A DNA stretch of 47,516 nucleotides from Bacteroidota bacterium (GCA_018266895.1 JAFDZQ010000009.1:1-47516); one strand, 5' to 3'. Positions 1 through 8,806 are shown, counted from the stretch's first letter. Program-made: numbers and translations. Notes: generated by a model from the sequence alone, not told the origin.

Positions 1-605
1 TTGCGTAACTTCAGTTATTAATTAAACTGTAACAAAATTTTTATTAGTTTAAAAAAGATAAATATAAAAATCAAGAGAAAGTTACAAATCTCAAATAATT
101 CGCATTTAATCAAATTAAATGTAACCCCAGGTTGAATCAAAAGTAGTTCGTTACGTCATAATTAATGTAACCGTAATCAATTAATGATGAATTAGATGGA
201 ATTTGTTCTTCTTTTGAAATAGATAGGAAAGGTAATGTGTATATATCGATAGATAGTTTGAGCAACGCCCTCATTGATGGAAAAATTTATTATGCCACTA
301 ACCCGCCGTCGTTGGTGCCTGCCCTGTGGGTTCCAAAAGTTTTACAGTGACCGATAATGCATAACAAATTTAAGTGCAAAACTTTTAGTCCCGCCAATGG
401 CGAGGCAAGCACCAACGACAAGTTCAGGATAATGCTAACTTCCCGGATTCAGCATCACCTTGATAATTCTAATGATTGAAATTAATTTAGTCAGATAAAA
501 TAAGTGAGTTTGGTTTTTGGAAAACTATATGAAAGTAATTATTTCCGCCGTCGTTGGTGTTGTTTCACCCACCAACGACAGATACCAAGCTACTCTTAGA
601 AGTCG
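1..605. other. Gene-free AT-rich region carrying repeats
   Basis: No credible coding sequence is visible on either strand. The first 300 bases are AT-rich without recognisable RNA-gene structure or a clear promoter. The rest is mostly occupied by the GTCGTTGGTG repeat family (307-420 and 545-605). It may be an eroded intergenic region or an old insertion site. Confidence 0.6.
307..420. repeat. Imperfect inverted repeat, MITE-like
   Basis: The left arm begins at 307 with GTCGTTGGTGCCTGCC and the right arm ends at 420 with GGCAAGCACCAACGAC; the outer 17 bases match at 15 positions. The similarity continues inward to an AAAAGTTTT core near 334-342 and its complement near 377-386, so each arm is about 37-44 bases around a loop of roughly 33. 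No open reading frame lies inside. The length and shape suit a small non-autonomous mobile element or an extragenic repeat; a flanking target duplication is not obvious. The same GTCGTTGGTG core recurs at 550 and 602. Confidence 0.6.
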
Positions 606-631
606 TTGTTGGCGCTAGTCCGCCCTTTGGA
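545..631. repeat. Hairpin plus third copy of the GTCGTTGGTG repeat
   Basis: GTCGTTGGTG at 550-559 pairs perfectly with CACCAACGAC at 570-579, giving a 10-bp stem and a 10-base loop. A further degenerate copy (GTCGTTGTTGGCG, followed by a CGCCCTTTGG tail resembling the 307 copy) starts at 602. With the element at 307-420 this makes a cluster of five half-elements in about 320 bases. The next ORF (606-908) opens inside the third copy, so its annotated start is doubtful. Confidence 0.6.
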
Positions 632-908
632 AGGTTTAGTCAGTTTGCCTGAAAAAGAAGTGATTGAAATTTATAAATCACTCCTGGCAAATGAACGTCC
701 ACGCAAGAGAGAGGCCGGCACTAACTACAAATATACTTCCAATTCAGCAGGCAGATTTGAAAAAGCATCTGATCTAAACCGTATAAGCATTGTTGCTTAT
801 TTAATTTTTGTCATAAACGGAATCATGTTTTTTACTTTTATAATTAAATTTATATTTCTTAATTTCACTTCAATACGAAAAGCAAATAAATTGAATATAT
901 CCGCATAA
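606..908 (+). CDS. Small hypothetical membrane ORF, possibly a gene remnant
   Basis: The 100-residue reading frame opens with TTG inside a repeat copy. Its first ten or so codons are therefore probably repeat-derived, and an internal TTG or GTG near 644-660 would be a better start. Residues around 15-30 form a charged helix (PEKEVIEIYKSLLANERPRKR), then a polar linker, then one strongly hydrophobic segment near residues 61-86 (ISIVAYLIFVINGIMFFTF), ending in a short basic tail. I do not recognise a family. It could be a real single-pass membrane protein, or the 3-prime end of a gene cut by the repeat. It lies 30 bases before another small membrane gene on the same strand. Confidence 0.35.
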   Translation: MLALVRPLEGLVSLPEKEVIEIYKSLLANERPRKREAGTNYKYTSNSAGRFEKASDLNRISIVAYLIFVINGIMFFTFIIKFIFLNFTSIRKANKLNISA

Positions 909-938
909 ATATTTTTTAATAATCAGAAAATACATATC

Positions 939-1190
939 ATGCAAATTATAAGTCTTATCTGGGGAATACTTTCTGTAATAGGAATGCTGATAGGTTTCAT
1001 ACCATGTCTGGGAGCATACAACTGGATTAATATTCCTTTTGCTGCCGTAGGGTTTATTGTCAGCGTTATTGCGGCGATTAATGCAGATCCAAATTCATCC
1101 AAAACTTCTTCGATAGCAGGCATTGTTATGTGCGGTTTTGCAATTGTCTTCGGTCTGATCAGACTTGGCATTGGCGGAGGAATTTTATGA
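939..1190 (+). CDS. Small two-helix membrane protein
   Basis: This 83-residue protein is almost entirely hydrophobic. One segment spans about residues 3-25 (ISLIWGILSVIGMLIGFIPC), a second about 29-47 and a third about 58-80. They are joined by a short polar turn (NADPNSSKTSS). The pattern of repeated Gly and Ile helices with a conserved-looking FIPCLGAYNWINIPFA stretch is one I associate with small uncharacterised (DUF4190-like) membrane proteins of Bacteroidota; that link is from memory. The start is ATG without a Shine-Dalgarno. The minus-strand frame over the same bases is a shadow. Function unknown. Confidence 0.65.
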   Translation: MQIISLIWGILSVIGMLIGFIPCLGAYNWINIPFAAVGFIVSVIAAINADPNSSKTSSIAGIVMCGFAIVFGLIRLGIGGGIL

Positions 1191-1234
1191 TCTGAAAGTT
1201 AAATAAACTTTTATCAATCATTTAAAGGAATAGC

Positions 1235-1642
1235 ATGGAACTGAATTTCGGAAGAATAATAATACTTGTGAATGACTATGACGAGGCATTTGCTTTTTAT
1301 GAAAGAACACTTTCCTGCAAGAAATTTTTCGACATCACAGAGAACGGACAAAGGTTCCTTCACATCGGGCTCAACTCTAAAGATAAATCCGGAATCTGGC
1401 TTCATAAAGCTGAAACAGACGAACAGAAAACCAGAGTAGGTAATCAGACATCCGGTATCCCGTTATTTGTGGCTTACACGGATTCTTTAAATGAATTTTA
1501 TGAACATCTCCTGAAAGAAAATGTTAAAATTGTGCGAGAACCCGTTGAAAACGGAGACAGCAGATTTTTTCATTTCCTGGACCTTTACGGAAATGAGATT
1601 GTATTAGTCGAAATGAAGACTGAAATTTTACATACTCAGTGA
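1235..1642 (+). CDS. VOC-superfamily (glyoxalase/bleomycin-resistance fold) protein
   Basis: The 135-residue protein has the paired beta-alpha-beta-beta-beta architecture of the vicinal oxygen chelate fold. The first module begins FGRIIILVNDYDEAFAFYER and the second GIPLFVAYTDSLNEFYEHLL. It ends with the characteristic FLDLYGNEIVLVEM strand in which a Glu usually binds metal. The length is typical of a single-domain VOC protein. Members act as lyases, dioxygenases or drug-binding proteins, so the substrate cannot be called. An AAGGA element at 1225-1229 sits 5 bases before the ATG, one of the few Shine-Dalgarno-like signals here. The gene stands alone between repeat-bearing intergenic regions. 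Confidence 0.85.
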   Translation: MELNFGRIIILVNDYDEAFAFYERTLSCKKFFDITENGQRFLHIGLNSKDKSGIWLHKAETDEQKTRVGNQTSGIPLFVAYTDSLNEFYEHLLKENVKIVREPVENGDSRFFHFLDLYGNEIVLVEMKTEILHTQ

Positions 1643-1985
1643 AATTCTCCGGAATATTATCACCCACAACTATCCAAGTCATTTCCGGTCAGTTAAAAAA
1701 AATTAATTAAAACAGATTTCCAGTCATTTCAAAATCTCACAGATGACACAAATTTTCACAGATCACACTTCTGCTCTTAACCATGTGTTCAAAATTTGAA
1801 AGAGAAATGCAGAGTATGATCTGTGTGAATCTGAGAGAAGCATTTATTTAAAATATAGTTATAGTTTCGGTAACTAATATTCAACCTTGGATGGATGCGA
1901 TGATCGCCTCATTTACGCCTTAATAACATCCTTTATATATAATCCTGTATTTAGTAAATTACTTAACAATTAAATAAATGAAACT
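1643..1985. other. Intergenic region with CACAGAT-type repeats
   Basis: This 343-base gap holds no ORF. CACAGATCA at 1757-1765 is the exact reverse complement of TGATCTGTG at 1817-1825, and further CACAGATGACACA and TGTGTGAATCTGAG motifs flank them. The result is a degenerate inverted repeat of about 90 bases. The final 120 bases before the biotin carboxylase are AT-rich and presumably carry its promoter, but I see no convincing consensus. Confidence 0.5.
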
Positions 1986-3494
1986 ATGTTTAAAAAAATA
2001 TTAATAGCTAACAGAGGCGAAATTGCCGTAAGGATAATCACTTCTGCTAAAGAGATGGGAATAAAGACAGTCGCAGTCTATTCGGATTTTGACAGGTATT
2101 CTTTATTTGCTAAAATGGCTGATGAGGCATATCACATCGGCGAATCACCTTCAGCAAAGAGTTATCTCAAAGCTGAAAAAATCATTGAAGTTGCTAAGCA
2201 GTCCGGTGCCGAAGCGATTCATCCCGGATACGGATTTTTGTCTGAGAGAGGTTTTTTCGCAAAGATGTGCGAAGAAAACGGGTTGAAATTTATAGGACCA
2301 GGATACAAGGCGATTGATTTACTCGGAAGCAAAACGGAAGCAAAGATACTTGCTTTGAAAAATAATGTTCCTGTCGTTCCCGGTACGGAAAAACCTTTGC
2401 ATGATTTCTCTCTTATAAAAAACATTGCAAAGGACATCGGTTATCCGATTTTAATAAAAGCATCGGCAGGCGGAGGCGGTAAGGGAATGAGAATAGTTAA
2501 GGAAGAAGCGGATATTGAAAGTTCGCTTCGCATGGCGCAGAATGAAGCTAAATCATCATTCGGCGATGACAGCGTCTTTATAGAAAAATACATTGAATCA
2601 CCGCGTCATATTGAATTTCAGATTCTCGCTGATGAATACGGCAACGTGGTCCATCTCGGTGAAAGAGAATGTTCGATGCAGAGAAGGCATCAGAAGATAA
2701 TAGAAGAAACCCCGTCGGTCATCATGGATGAAAAAATGAGAAATGACATGGGTGAATGCGCAAAAAGGATCGTAAAAGCTGCGGGTTATTCAAATGCCGG
2801 CACTGTCGAGTTCATTGTAGATACAAACAACAAATACTATTTCCTTGAAGTGAATACAAGACTTCAGGTTGAGCATCCTATAACTGAAATGAGAACCGGT
2901 TTTGACCTGGTGAGAGAACAGTTAAAAATAGCCTCCGGTGAAAAACTTTCTTTTAAACAGGAAGATGTCGTATTTAAAGGTCATACAATTGAATGCAGAA
3001 TCTGCGCCGAAGATTCGGAAAATAATTTTATGCCTTCTACCGGAAAGATCACATACATGAAAAATGTCCTGAGCAACGGAATGAGGGAAGATACCGGTAT
3101 AGAGCAGGGTAATGAGATTTCCGTATATTATGATCCGATGATTTCAAAACTAATTTCAAACGGTGCGACAAGAGAGATTGCAATTGAGAAAATGAAAAGG
3201 GCTTTAAGGGATTACAAGCTTGTAGGCATTAAATCGAACATAGCTTTCCTTCTGAATCTTCTTGAAAGCGAGGAATACGTCAGCGGAAATTATCATACTC
3301 AGTTTATAGAAAAGGAATTTCTCGGAAGGCTTTCTTCTCAGAAAAGCAGTACGGATGAGGAAACGAATGCGGCTGTTGCTCTGGCAGCGGTATTATTCAA
3401 GGAACAGAAATCCCTGAAAATTATAAAAAAAGCAGGCAATAATTCACACAGCAATAACTTCTGGTCAAATAAAAGAACGGAGAGTTACAGATGA
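1986..3494 (+). CDS. accC: Biotin carboxylase subunit of an acyl-CoA carboxylase
   Basis: This 502-residue ATP-grasp enzyme uses ATP and bicarbonate to carboxylate the biotin on its carrier protein. The N-terminal biotin-carboxylase domain starts KKILIANRGEIAVRII. The HPGYGFLSE motif follows near residue 79, the glycine-rich ATP loop (KASAGGGGKGMR) near 158-169, and the EVNTRLQVEHPITE active-site motif near 290. The C-terminal domain (ECRICAEDSENNFMPSTG) is complete. Its stop overlaps the next ATG (ATGA), so the biotin carrier is translationally coupled. No carboxyltransferase gene is present. The length and the separate carrier fit the propionyl-/acetyl-CoA carboxylase group. The substrate is not determined by this subunit. 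Confidence 0.95.
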   Translation: MFKKILIANRGEIAVRIITSAKEMGIKTVAVYSDFDRYSLFAKMADEAYHIGESPSAKSYLKAEKIIEVAKQSGAEAIHPGYGFLSERGFFAKMCEENGLKFIGPGYKAIDLLGSKTEAKILALKNNVPVVPGTEKPLHDFSLIKNIAKDIGYPILIKASAGGGGKGMRIVKEEADIESSLRMAQNEAKSSFGDDSVFIEKYIESPRHIEFQILADEYGNVVHLGERECSMQRRHQKIIEETPSVIMDEKMRNDMGECAKRIVKAAGYSNAGTVEFIVDTNNKYYFLEVNTRLQVEHPITEMRTGFDLVREQLKIASGEKLSFKQEDVVFKGHTIECRICAEDSENNFMPSTGKITYMKNVLSNGMREDTGIEQGNEISVYYDPMISKLISNGATREIAIEKMKRALRDYKLVGIKSNIAFLLNLLESEEYVSGNYHTQFIEKEFLGRLSSQKSSTDEETNAAVALAAVLFKEQKSLKIIKKAGNNSHSNNFWSNKRTESYR

Positions 3495-4000
3495 AAAAGT
3501 ATTTTACAAACAATTTCGATTCAAAAGAGAAAGATGAAATAGAATTTCTGAATCAGAACATTGTATCGGTTAATAAAAAAGAGTATGATTATGATTATAA
3601 ATTTCTTAATCCTAATGTTGTGATGCTAAGAATGAACGATAAAAATTTTATTGTCACTGTATCTGATAATGACGAGGAAGAGTTCTATGACGTTAATCTG
3701 GGTTCGCAGATGTACAAGATCGTTGCAAAAAGCGAACTCGATCTGCTTGTCGACAAAATGTCAAGCGGTAAGAATGAAGGAAGGGAAAAGAAGGAAATTT
3801 ATTCGCCTATGCCCGGCATTATTACAAAGCTGAATGTAAGCGAAGGACAAAAAGTAAATAAAGGCGAAGTGCTGCTGGTTCTGGAAGCCATGAAAATGGA
3901 GAATGAGATCAAAGCGAAGAAAGACTGCGTGATTAAAAAAGTTAATGTAACCGAACTGAAGTCAGTCGAAAAGAACGAACTGCTTCTGGTTCTTGATTAA
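3491..4000 (+). CDS. Biotin carboxyl carrier protein (biotinyl domain)
   Basis: A 169-residue carrier. The last 75 residues form a biotinyl/lipoyl-like beta barrel (YSPMPGIITKLNVSEGQKV) with the biotinylation motif EAMKMENEI, which places the modified lysine at about residue 135. The thumb insertion of E. coli AccB is missing. It therefore looks like the carrier of a propionyl-CoA or other acyl-CoA carboxylase rather than classical AccB. The N-terminal 100 residues are an acidic beta-rich region typical of these carriers. It overlaps the carboxylase gene by 4 bases, and a GGAG (3479-3482) precedes the ATG by 8 bases. Confidence 0.93.
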   Translation: MKKYFTNNFDSKEKDEIEFLNQNIVSVNKKEYDYDYKFLNPNVVMLRMNDKNFIVTVSDNDEEEFYDVNLGSQMYKIVAKSELDLLVDKMSSGKNEGREKKEIYSPMPGIITKLNVSEGQKVNKGEVLLVLEAMKMENEIKAKKDCVIKKVNVTELKSVEKNELLLVLD

Positions 4001-4054
4001 ATTATTTTACAGGATCAGATTTAACTGAATTTTTATTAATCAAAATCACATAAA

Positions 4055-5056
4055 TTGTTTCTGGCATTTGCTTCTCTGATTGCTGCAGTGGTACCGATGT
4101 TCACATATCTTATCATTATCTGGATTCTTGACAGATATGAAAGGGAACCCTTCTGGCTTCTTCTTTTAAATTTTTTCTGGGGAGCGACAGGAGCCATTCT
4201 ACTTGGAATTTTAGGTAGTCTGATATTTCAGATTCCCCTTAATGAGGTCATAAAGGCGGTTGCAGATGATAATACAGGAGAACTTATGAATCTCTCCGGG
4301 GCGGTCATAACAGCTCCTCTTGTGGAGGAAAGCACAAAAGGAATGTTTCTCCTTCTTATGTCCCTGACCAAGAGATTTGACGGAGGTGTTGACGGTGCCG
4401 TATTCGGAGGAGCTATAGGACTCGGATTCGGGATGACTGAAAATTTTATGTACTTCCTTTCTTACGGAACCACTCCTGCTGCGTGGATAATGCTTGTGAT
4501 CATCAGAACGTTTTTTTCCGCAGTAATGCATTGTCTGGCAACTTCCACTTTCGGCGCCTGCATAGGTTACGCAAAATTCAAACCATTCATTTATAAAGTC
4601 ATTCTGATTCCTGCGGGATTTTTTCTTGCAGTGTTTCTGCATTTCAGCTGGAATCTTTCTGTGAGTTTCGAAGATACAACAATATTCGGATTTTTATTTC
4701 TCGTGCTGTATATGTTTGTCACATTTGCGATTTTTCAGATCTCACTTTATTTCGAAGGGAAAACAATTTATAAGGAACTTCAGGATGAAGCAAATCTCGG
4801 TCTGATCCCTCCTGAACATCTGAACTATATTCCGTTTGTTTCAAGGAGATTCAGATACGGCTGGTGTCCTGCCGGAGTGGATCAGAAAAATTATGTCAAA
4901 ACAGCTACGACTCTTGCTCTCAGAAAAAATCAGTACAAAAATACAAAAGGAAATTTACAGAAAAGCTATCTGCGTGATGTTGAAAATCTGAGATACCAGA
5001 TTCAGCTTATGTTTTATAATGCAAATCTTCAGTATCATAATATGCTAAAGAGGTAA
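4055..5056 (+). CDS. PrsW-family intramembrane metalloprotease
   Basis: A 333-residue polytopic membrane protein with about seven or eight hydrophobic segments in the first 240 residues and a soluble basic C-terminal tail. The family motifs are visible: EESTK at residues 91-95, GMTEN with Glu129, an MHCLATSTFG segment with His159, and HFSWN with His196. In the PrsW (RsiW-degrading) family these acidic and His residues form the proteolytic centre, which cleaves anti-sigma factors inside the membrane. The start is TTG at 4055; there is no in-frame upstream ATG and no Shine-Dalgarno. It lies 54 bases after the biotin carrier and 30 before the flippase, so it may be cotranscribed with surface-polysaccharide genes. 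The substrate is unknown; no sigma/anti-sigma pair is in the window. Confidence 0.85.
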   Translation: MFLAFASLIAAVVPMFTYLIIIWILDRYEREPFWLLLLNFFWGATGAILLGILGSLIFQIPLNEVIKAVADDNTGELMNLSGAVITAPLVEESTKGMFLLLMSLTKRFDGGVDGAVFGGAIGLGFGMTENFMYFLSYGTTPAAWIMLVIIRTFFSAVMHCLATSTFGACIGYAKFKPFIYKVILIPAGFFLAVFLHFSWNLSVSFEDTTIFGFLFLVLYMFVTFAIFQISLYFEGKTIYKELQDEANLGLIPPEHLNYIPFVSRRFRYGWCPAGVDQKNYVKTATTLALRKNQYKNTKGNLQKSYLRDVENLRYQIQLMFYNANLQYHNMLKR

Positions 5057-5086
5057 CGCTATGTATTTCAAACATTTCAGTAATTT

Positions 5087-6397
5087 ATGTTTGAGATCAC
5101 TGCAAATACATTGATGCGGATACTTGAAAATATTAAGCAAAATGAGTTCGTAAAAAATGTTTCCGTATTAGCATCCGGAACCATTATCGTACAGGCGATT
5201 TCAATTCTGCTGTCACCTGTCCTTTCCCGTTTATATACTCCGGAAGATTACGGGCTTCTTGCAGTGTTTGCCTCCTTTATAAGCCTGCTTACCGTGATCG
5301 GAAGTTTCCGGTATGAGCTGGCAATTCTGATCCCGGATAAAAAATACGATGCGGGATTAATATTAAAATTATCCCTGGCGATCACACTCGGACTCTCTGC
5401 ATTAGTACTGCTGATTACGTCAGTGTTTAATGGCAAACTAACTTCTGCTTTCGGAAATGAAAGACTGGGATTCTGGCTTTATTTTATTGCGCCGGTATTT
5501 CTTGCTGCGGGAACTGTTCAGTCATTTACATACTGGTTTAACAGAAATAAAGATTACAAAAGCATCTCAGGTGTCAGGATATTTCAGTCTTCCGTCAATT
5601 CATCGCTTTCAGTGCTTTTCGGATTTCTGAAATTCAACACGTCAGGGCTGCTGATCAGTTTAATACTTTCTAATTTATCATCTTCGGTTTATCTGCTGAA
5701 AAAATCATTCGCCGGATTCAAAAGATGCAGGATGAATTTTTCTCAATTGAAATCAGTTGCGCTGAAGTATAAAGAGTTTCCTGTTTTAAACCTTCCCGGA
5801 GCTTTGCTGGATACGGTTTCAATAAATTCGGTAATTTTTTTATTAAGTTATTTTTTTTCCGAATCAGTTACCGGATCATATTCATTCGCGCTCAGATTAC
5901 TGACACTGCCTTCGGTAGTAGTGGGAACTGCCATCGGGCAGGTTCTTTTTCAGAAAATTTCAGCGGCATACAACAGTAAGGAAAAAATTACCGCATCCAT
6001 TGTAAAGTCATGGAAATTATTATTTTGGGCAGGATTGCTGCCGACGGCAGTTATGTTTTTTTTCGGTGAAGAGCTGTTTAAATTTGTATTCGGAGCTAAG
6101 TGGTCAGAAGCAGGGAGAATAAGCGAGCTTCTTTGTCTGCTGACTTTTGCAATGTTTATCAGTTCGCCGACAAGCAGCGCCATGATTGTTTTAAGAAAAC
6201 AAAAGATCCTGTTCTGGTTTAATCTTGCAGTATTCATTTACAGACCTCTGTCTTTGTTGTATGGATATTTAACCGATAACTTTATGAAAGGCATAATTTT
6301 ATTTATTGTGCTGGAAATAATTCAGATCGTCTTTTTTAATTTTATACTTATCAGAAGCTCTTTAAAATCTGATTCGGAAAGAAAGAATAATTTATGA
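5087..6397 (+). CDS. Polysaccharide flippase (Wzx/MOP-type transporter)
   Basis: A 436-residue membrane protein with about 12 hydrophobic helices. The N-terminal region resembles Wzx/oligosaccharide flippases: VSVLASGTIIVQAISILLSPVLSRLYTPEDYG is the typical first-helix pair followed by a YTPEDYG loop. Such proteins move undecaprenyl-linked repeat units across the inner membrane for O-antigen, capsule or exopolysaccharide assembly. The stop overlaps the next gene start by 4 bases (ATGA), which couples it to the glycosyltransferase. A first ATG at 5087 is used; an in-frame ATG a few codons later (MRILENI) is an alternative. No Wzy polymerase-like protein is nearby. Confidence 0.85.
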   Translation: MFEITANTLMRILENIKQNEFVKNVSVLASGTIIVQAISILLSPVLSRLYTPEDYGLLAVFASFISLLTVIGSFRYELAILIPDKKYDAGLILKLSLAITLGLSALVLLITSVFNGKLTSAFGNERLGFWLYFIAPVFLAAGTVQSFTYWFNRNKDYKSISGVRIFQSSVNSSLSVLFGFLKFNTSGLLISLILSNLSSSVYLLKKSFAGFKRCRMNFSQLKSVALKYKEFPVLNLPGALLDTVSINSVIFLLSYFFSESVTGSYSFALRLLTLPSVVVGTAIGQVLFQKISAAYNSKEKITASIVKSWKLLFWAGLLPTAVMFFFGEELFKFVFGAKWSEAGRISELLCLLTFAMFISSPTSSAMIVLRKQKILFWFNLAVFIYRPLSLLYGYLTDNFMKGIILFIVLEIIQIVFFNFILIRSSLKSDSERKNNL

Positions 6398-7584
6398 ATA
6401 TACTTGTCATACCGTCATGGTATCCCGGTGAGCAAGGACAGTTTGACGGAATATTTATCAGGGAACAGACAGAAGCTCTTGCGGATAATTTCCCTCAGCA
6501 TAATTTTATGGTATCTCATTGCGGAAATTATTATTTAAGCATTTCTTCTTTCAGAAAATTAATTAAATCTTTCAGAGAATTTTTAAAATCAAAATCATAT
6601 ATAAGAGAGCATAAACCTAATCTGACGGAATATTATGAACCTGCAGTTACCTGGACGGATAAATTAGGAGGCGAAATAAAAAATATCTGCAAAGTTCATA
6701 CGGAAAATTATTTAAAAGCAAAAAACAAATACGGAAAGATTGATCTGGTTCATGCACATGTTTCTTATCCTGCGGGATATGCCGCTATGAAGCTTAAAGA
6801 GAAATTCAGGGTTCCGTATATGCTTACAGAACATATGGCGCCGTTCCCTTTTGAAAGATTTGTTCTAAACGGCAAACTCTCCGGTAAGATATCAGAACCT
6901 GTTTTATCTGCAGATATAGTTACAGCACCGAGCCGTTATCAGTCTGAGCAGATAGAATCATTCGGTCTTCAGAAATCCGTTGTCGTACCTAATATGGTAA
7001 ATGAAAATCTCTTTTATCCCGTTATCAGAGAAAGAAATAAAGGCAGAGTCAGGTTTCTTACACTCACTACATTCACGGAACGAAAAGGAATATATGAATT
7101 AATGGAAAGCATCCTTAAAGTTTCCAAAGTGAACACGGATTGCGAATTTATGATTGCCGGCACCGGTGAACTGGAGAATTACATCCGTGAATTCATAATA
7201 AAAAATAATTTAACCGGAAGGATCATTTTATCGGTAAATCCTGACCGTGATGAAGTTATGAAGATATTCAGACAATACGATGTGTTTTTGCTGCCGAGCA
7301 GGCTTGAGTCATTCGGAATAGTTTATGTCGAAGCGCTTGCCTGCGGAATGCCCGTGATAGCGACTGACTGCGGAGGACCGAAGGACTTTGTAAATAAAGA
7401 CAACGGATTGCTTATAGAGGTCGGCAACATTGATCAGATTTGTGATGCTGTTAATTTTATGACCATGAATTTTTATAAATACGATTCACAAAAGATAAGA
7501 GAGCATTTTATGAATAATTTTTCGGCAAAGACCGTATGTTCGCTTATTATTACTCTTTATGAAAGGATTTTAAAACAGAATTAA
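6394..7584 (+). CDS. Family 4 glycosyltransferase (GT-B fold)
   Basis: A 396-residue GT-B enzyme. The N-terminal acceptor half begins NILVIPSWYPGEQGQFDGIF, with a DLVHAHVSYPAGYAA strand-loop. The C-terminal donor half carries RLESFGIVYVEALACGMPVIATDCGG, the E-x7-E nucleotide-sugar motif of GT4 enzymes, near residues 305-330. It most likely transfers a sugar to a lipid-linked repeat unit at the cytoplasmic membrane. The ATGA overlap with the flippase gene indicates one transcript. Sugar donor and linkage cannot be read from sequence. Confidence 0.88.
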   Translation: MNILVIPSWYPGEQGQFDGIFIREQTEALADNFPQHNFMVSHCGNYYLSISSFRKLIKSFREFLKSKSYIREHKPNLTEYYEPAVTWTDKLGGEIKNICKVHTENYLKAKNKYGKIDLVHAHVSYPAGYAAMKLKEKFRVPYMLTEHMAPFPFERFVLNGKLSGKISEPVLSADIVTAPSRYQSEQIESFGLQKSVVVPNMVNENLFYPVIRERNKGRVRFLTLTTFTERKGIYELMESILKVSKVNTDCEFMIAGTGELENYIREFIIKNNLTGRIILSVNPDRDEVMKIFRQYDVFLLPSRLESFGIVYVEALACGMPVIATDCGGPKDFVNKDNGLLIEVGNIDQICDAVNFMTMNFYKYDSQKIREHFMNNFSAKTVCSLIITLYERILKQN

Positions 7585-7669
7585 GTAACTTACTTTTTCG
7601 GAGAAACGATCAATCTGAATATTTCATTGACTTACAGGATAGTTTAAATCATTTTGATGATATAATTGA

Positions 7670-8803
7670 ATGAATGAAAAAGTTTTAATAATTTCGATCA
7701 CCGATCAGGACAGTGATCCGAGGATCATAAGGCAGAATGAATTTTTAAAAGACAGTTATGATATTTATTGCTGCGGAATTAAAAATACTTTTATTCCGAA
7801 GGAGAAATTCATCAGGGTTAATTCTATTAACAATACCCCCGTCTCAAAAATCATAACCGGGACTTTAAAGCTTTCAGGACTCTATGATTATGCCGAAAGA
7901 TATGCCCTGAGCACTAAACTCCGGATTGATCATTCCGGAAAACTGCCTGAGTTTGATCTTGTGATCGCAAATGATTTTGATACTCTTGCTCTGGCGTTCA
8001 GGATATTCAAAACAAAAAAGGTTTTAGCGGATTTTCATGAATATGCACCATCCGAATTTGAGGATAAGCTTTACTGGAAGTATGTACATAAAAAATTTGT
8101 CATTCATCAGTGCAGGAAATATTTTCCCGGGCTGAATGCTGTCACTACCGTTTGCAAAAGCATTGCCGATAAATATGAAACGGAATTCGGCAAAAGACCT
8201 GTTGTGATCACAAACGCTTCCGGTTATCAAAACCTGAATCCGGGTCCTGTAAAAGACAGGATCAGAATTATTCATCACGGTGCGGCGATAAGTTCAAGAA
8301 GGATCGAATTAATGATCGAAACGGCAATGCTGCTTGATGACAGATTCACTCTGGATCTGATGCTTGTTCCGAATGAAATGAATTACTATATGAAACTGAA
8401 AGACATGATTGCCGGAAATAACAGAATAAAGATCATTGAACCGGTGAGCTATAAGGATATAATACCCTTCTGTAATTCTTATGATATCGGGATGTTTATT
8501 CTGCCTCCGGCAAATTTTAATTATGAATCGGCGCTGCCGAATAAATTTTTTGAATTTGTTCAGTCAAGACTTGCAATTGTTACGGGACCTTCAAAAGAGA
8601 TGTCTGATTATATTGACAAGTTTGATCTTGGCATTCATTCAAAAACATTTGATCCTGCAGACACCGCACGTGAAATCAATGAATTGTCAGATGAACAGAT
8701 CATGAATTTCAAAAATAATTCACACAAATATTCAAAAGAATTATCGGCAGAAAAAAATAAAATAATACTAAACGATTTAGTAAAGAATATCTTATCAGAT
8801 TAA
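7670..8803 (+). CDS. Glycosyltransferase (GT-B, GT4-like)
   Basis: A 377-residue GT-B-like protein. The N-terminal half has EKVLIISITDQDSDPRIIRQ and PEFDLVIANDFDTLALAFRI, the latter an ANDxDTL motif common in capsule/exopolysaccharide glycosyltransferases. A DFHEYAPSEFED segment follows near 125. The C-terminal half contains IIHHGAAISSRRIELMIE and a donor-site region ALPNKFFEFVQSRLAIVTGPS, where PNKFFEF replaces the more usual E-x7-E. The 85-base gap before it is AT-rich and may hold an internal promoter. The next gene begins 3 bases after its stop. The specific sugar is unknown. Confidence 0.8.
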   Translation: MNEKVLIISITDQDSDPRIIRQNEFLKDSYDIYCCGIKNTFIPKEKFIRVNSINNTPVSKIITGTLKLSGLYDYAERYALSTKLRIDHSGKLPEFDLVIANDFDTLALAFRIFKTKKVLADFHEYAPSEFEDKLYWKYVHKKFVIHQCRKYFPGLNAVTTVCKSIADKYETEFGKRPVVITNASGYQNLNPGPVKDRIRIIHHGAAISSRRIELMIETAMLLDDRFTLDLMLVPNEMNYYMKLKDMIAGNNRIKIIEPVSYKDIIPFCNSYDIGMFILPPANFNYESALPNKFFEFVQSRLAIVTGPSKEMSDYIDKFDLGIHSKTFDPADTAREINELSDEQIMNFKNNSHKYSKELSAEKNKIILNDLVKNILSD

Positions 8804-8806
8804 AGT

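Noticed and set aside
307..631. CRISPR array
   Set aside because: The copies are too few, alternate in orientation and lack evenly spaced spacers; no cas genes are present.
923..1171. Minus-strand ORF over the small membrane gene
   Set aside because: The plus-strand frame has a coherent transmembrane pattern, and the minus frame is its antisense.
4211..4642. Minus-strand 143-residue ORF
   Set aside because: It is a shadow of the PrsW gene, with no family resemblance and a composition typical of reversed membrane-protein codons.
7585..7600. AAGTAACTTACTT palindrome as a terminator
   Set aside because: The stem would be only 4 bp with a workable loop and no G+C, too weak for termination.
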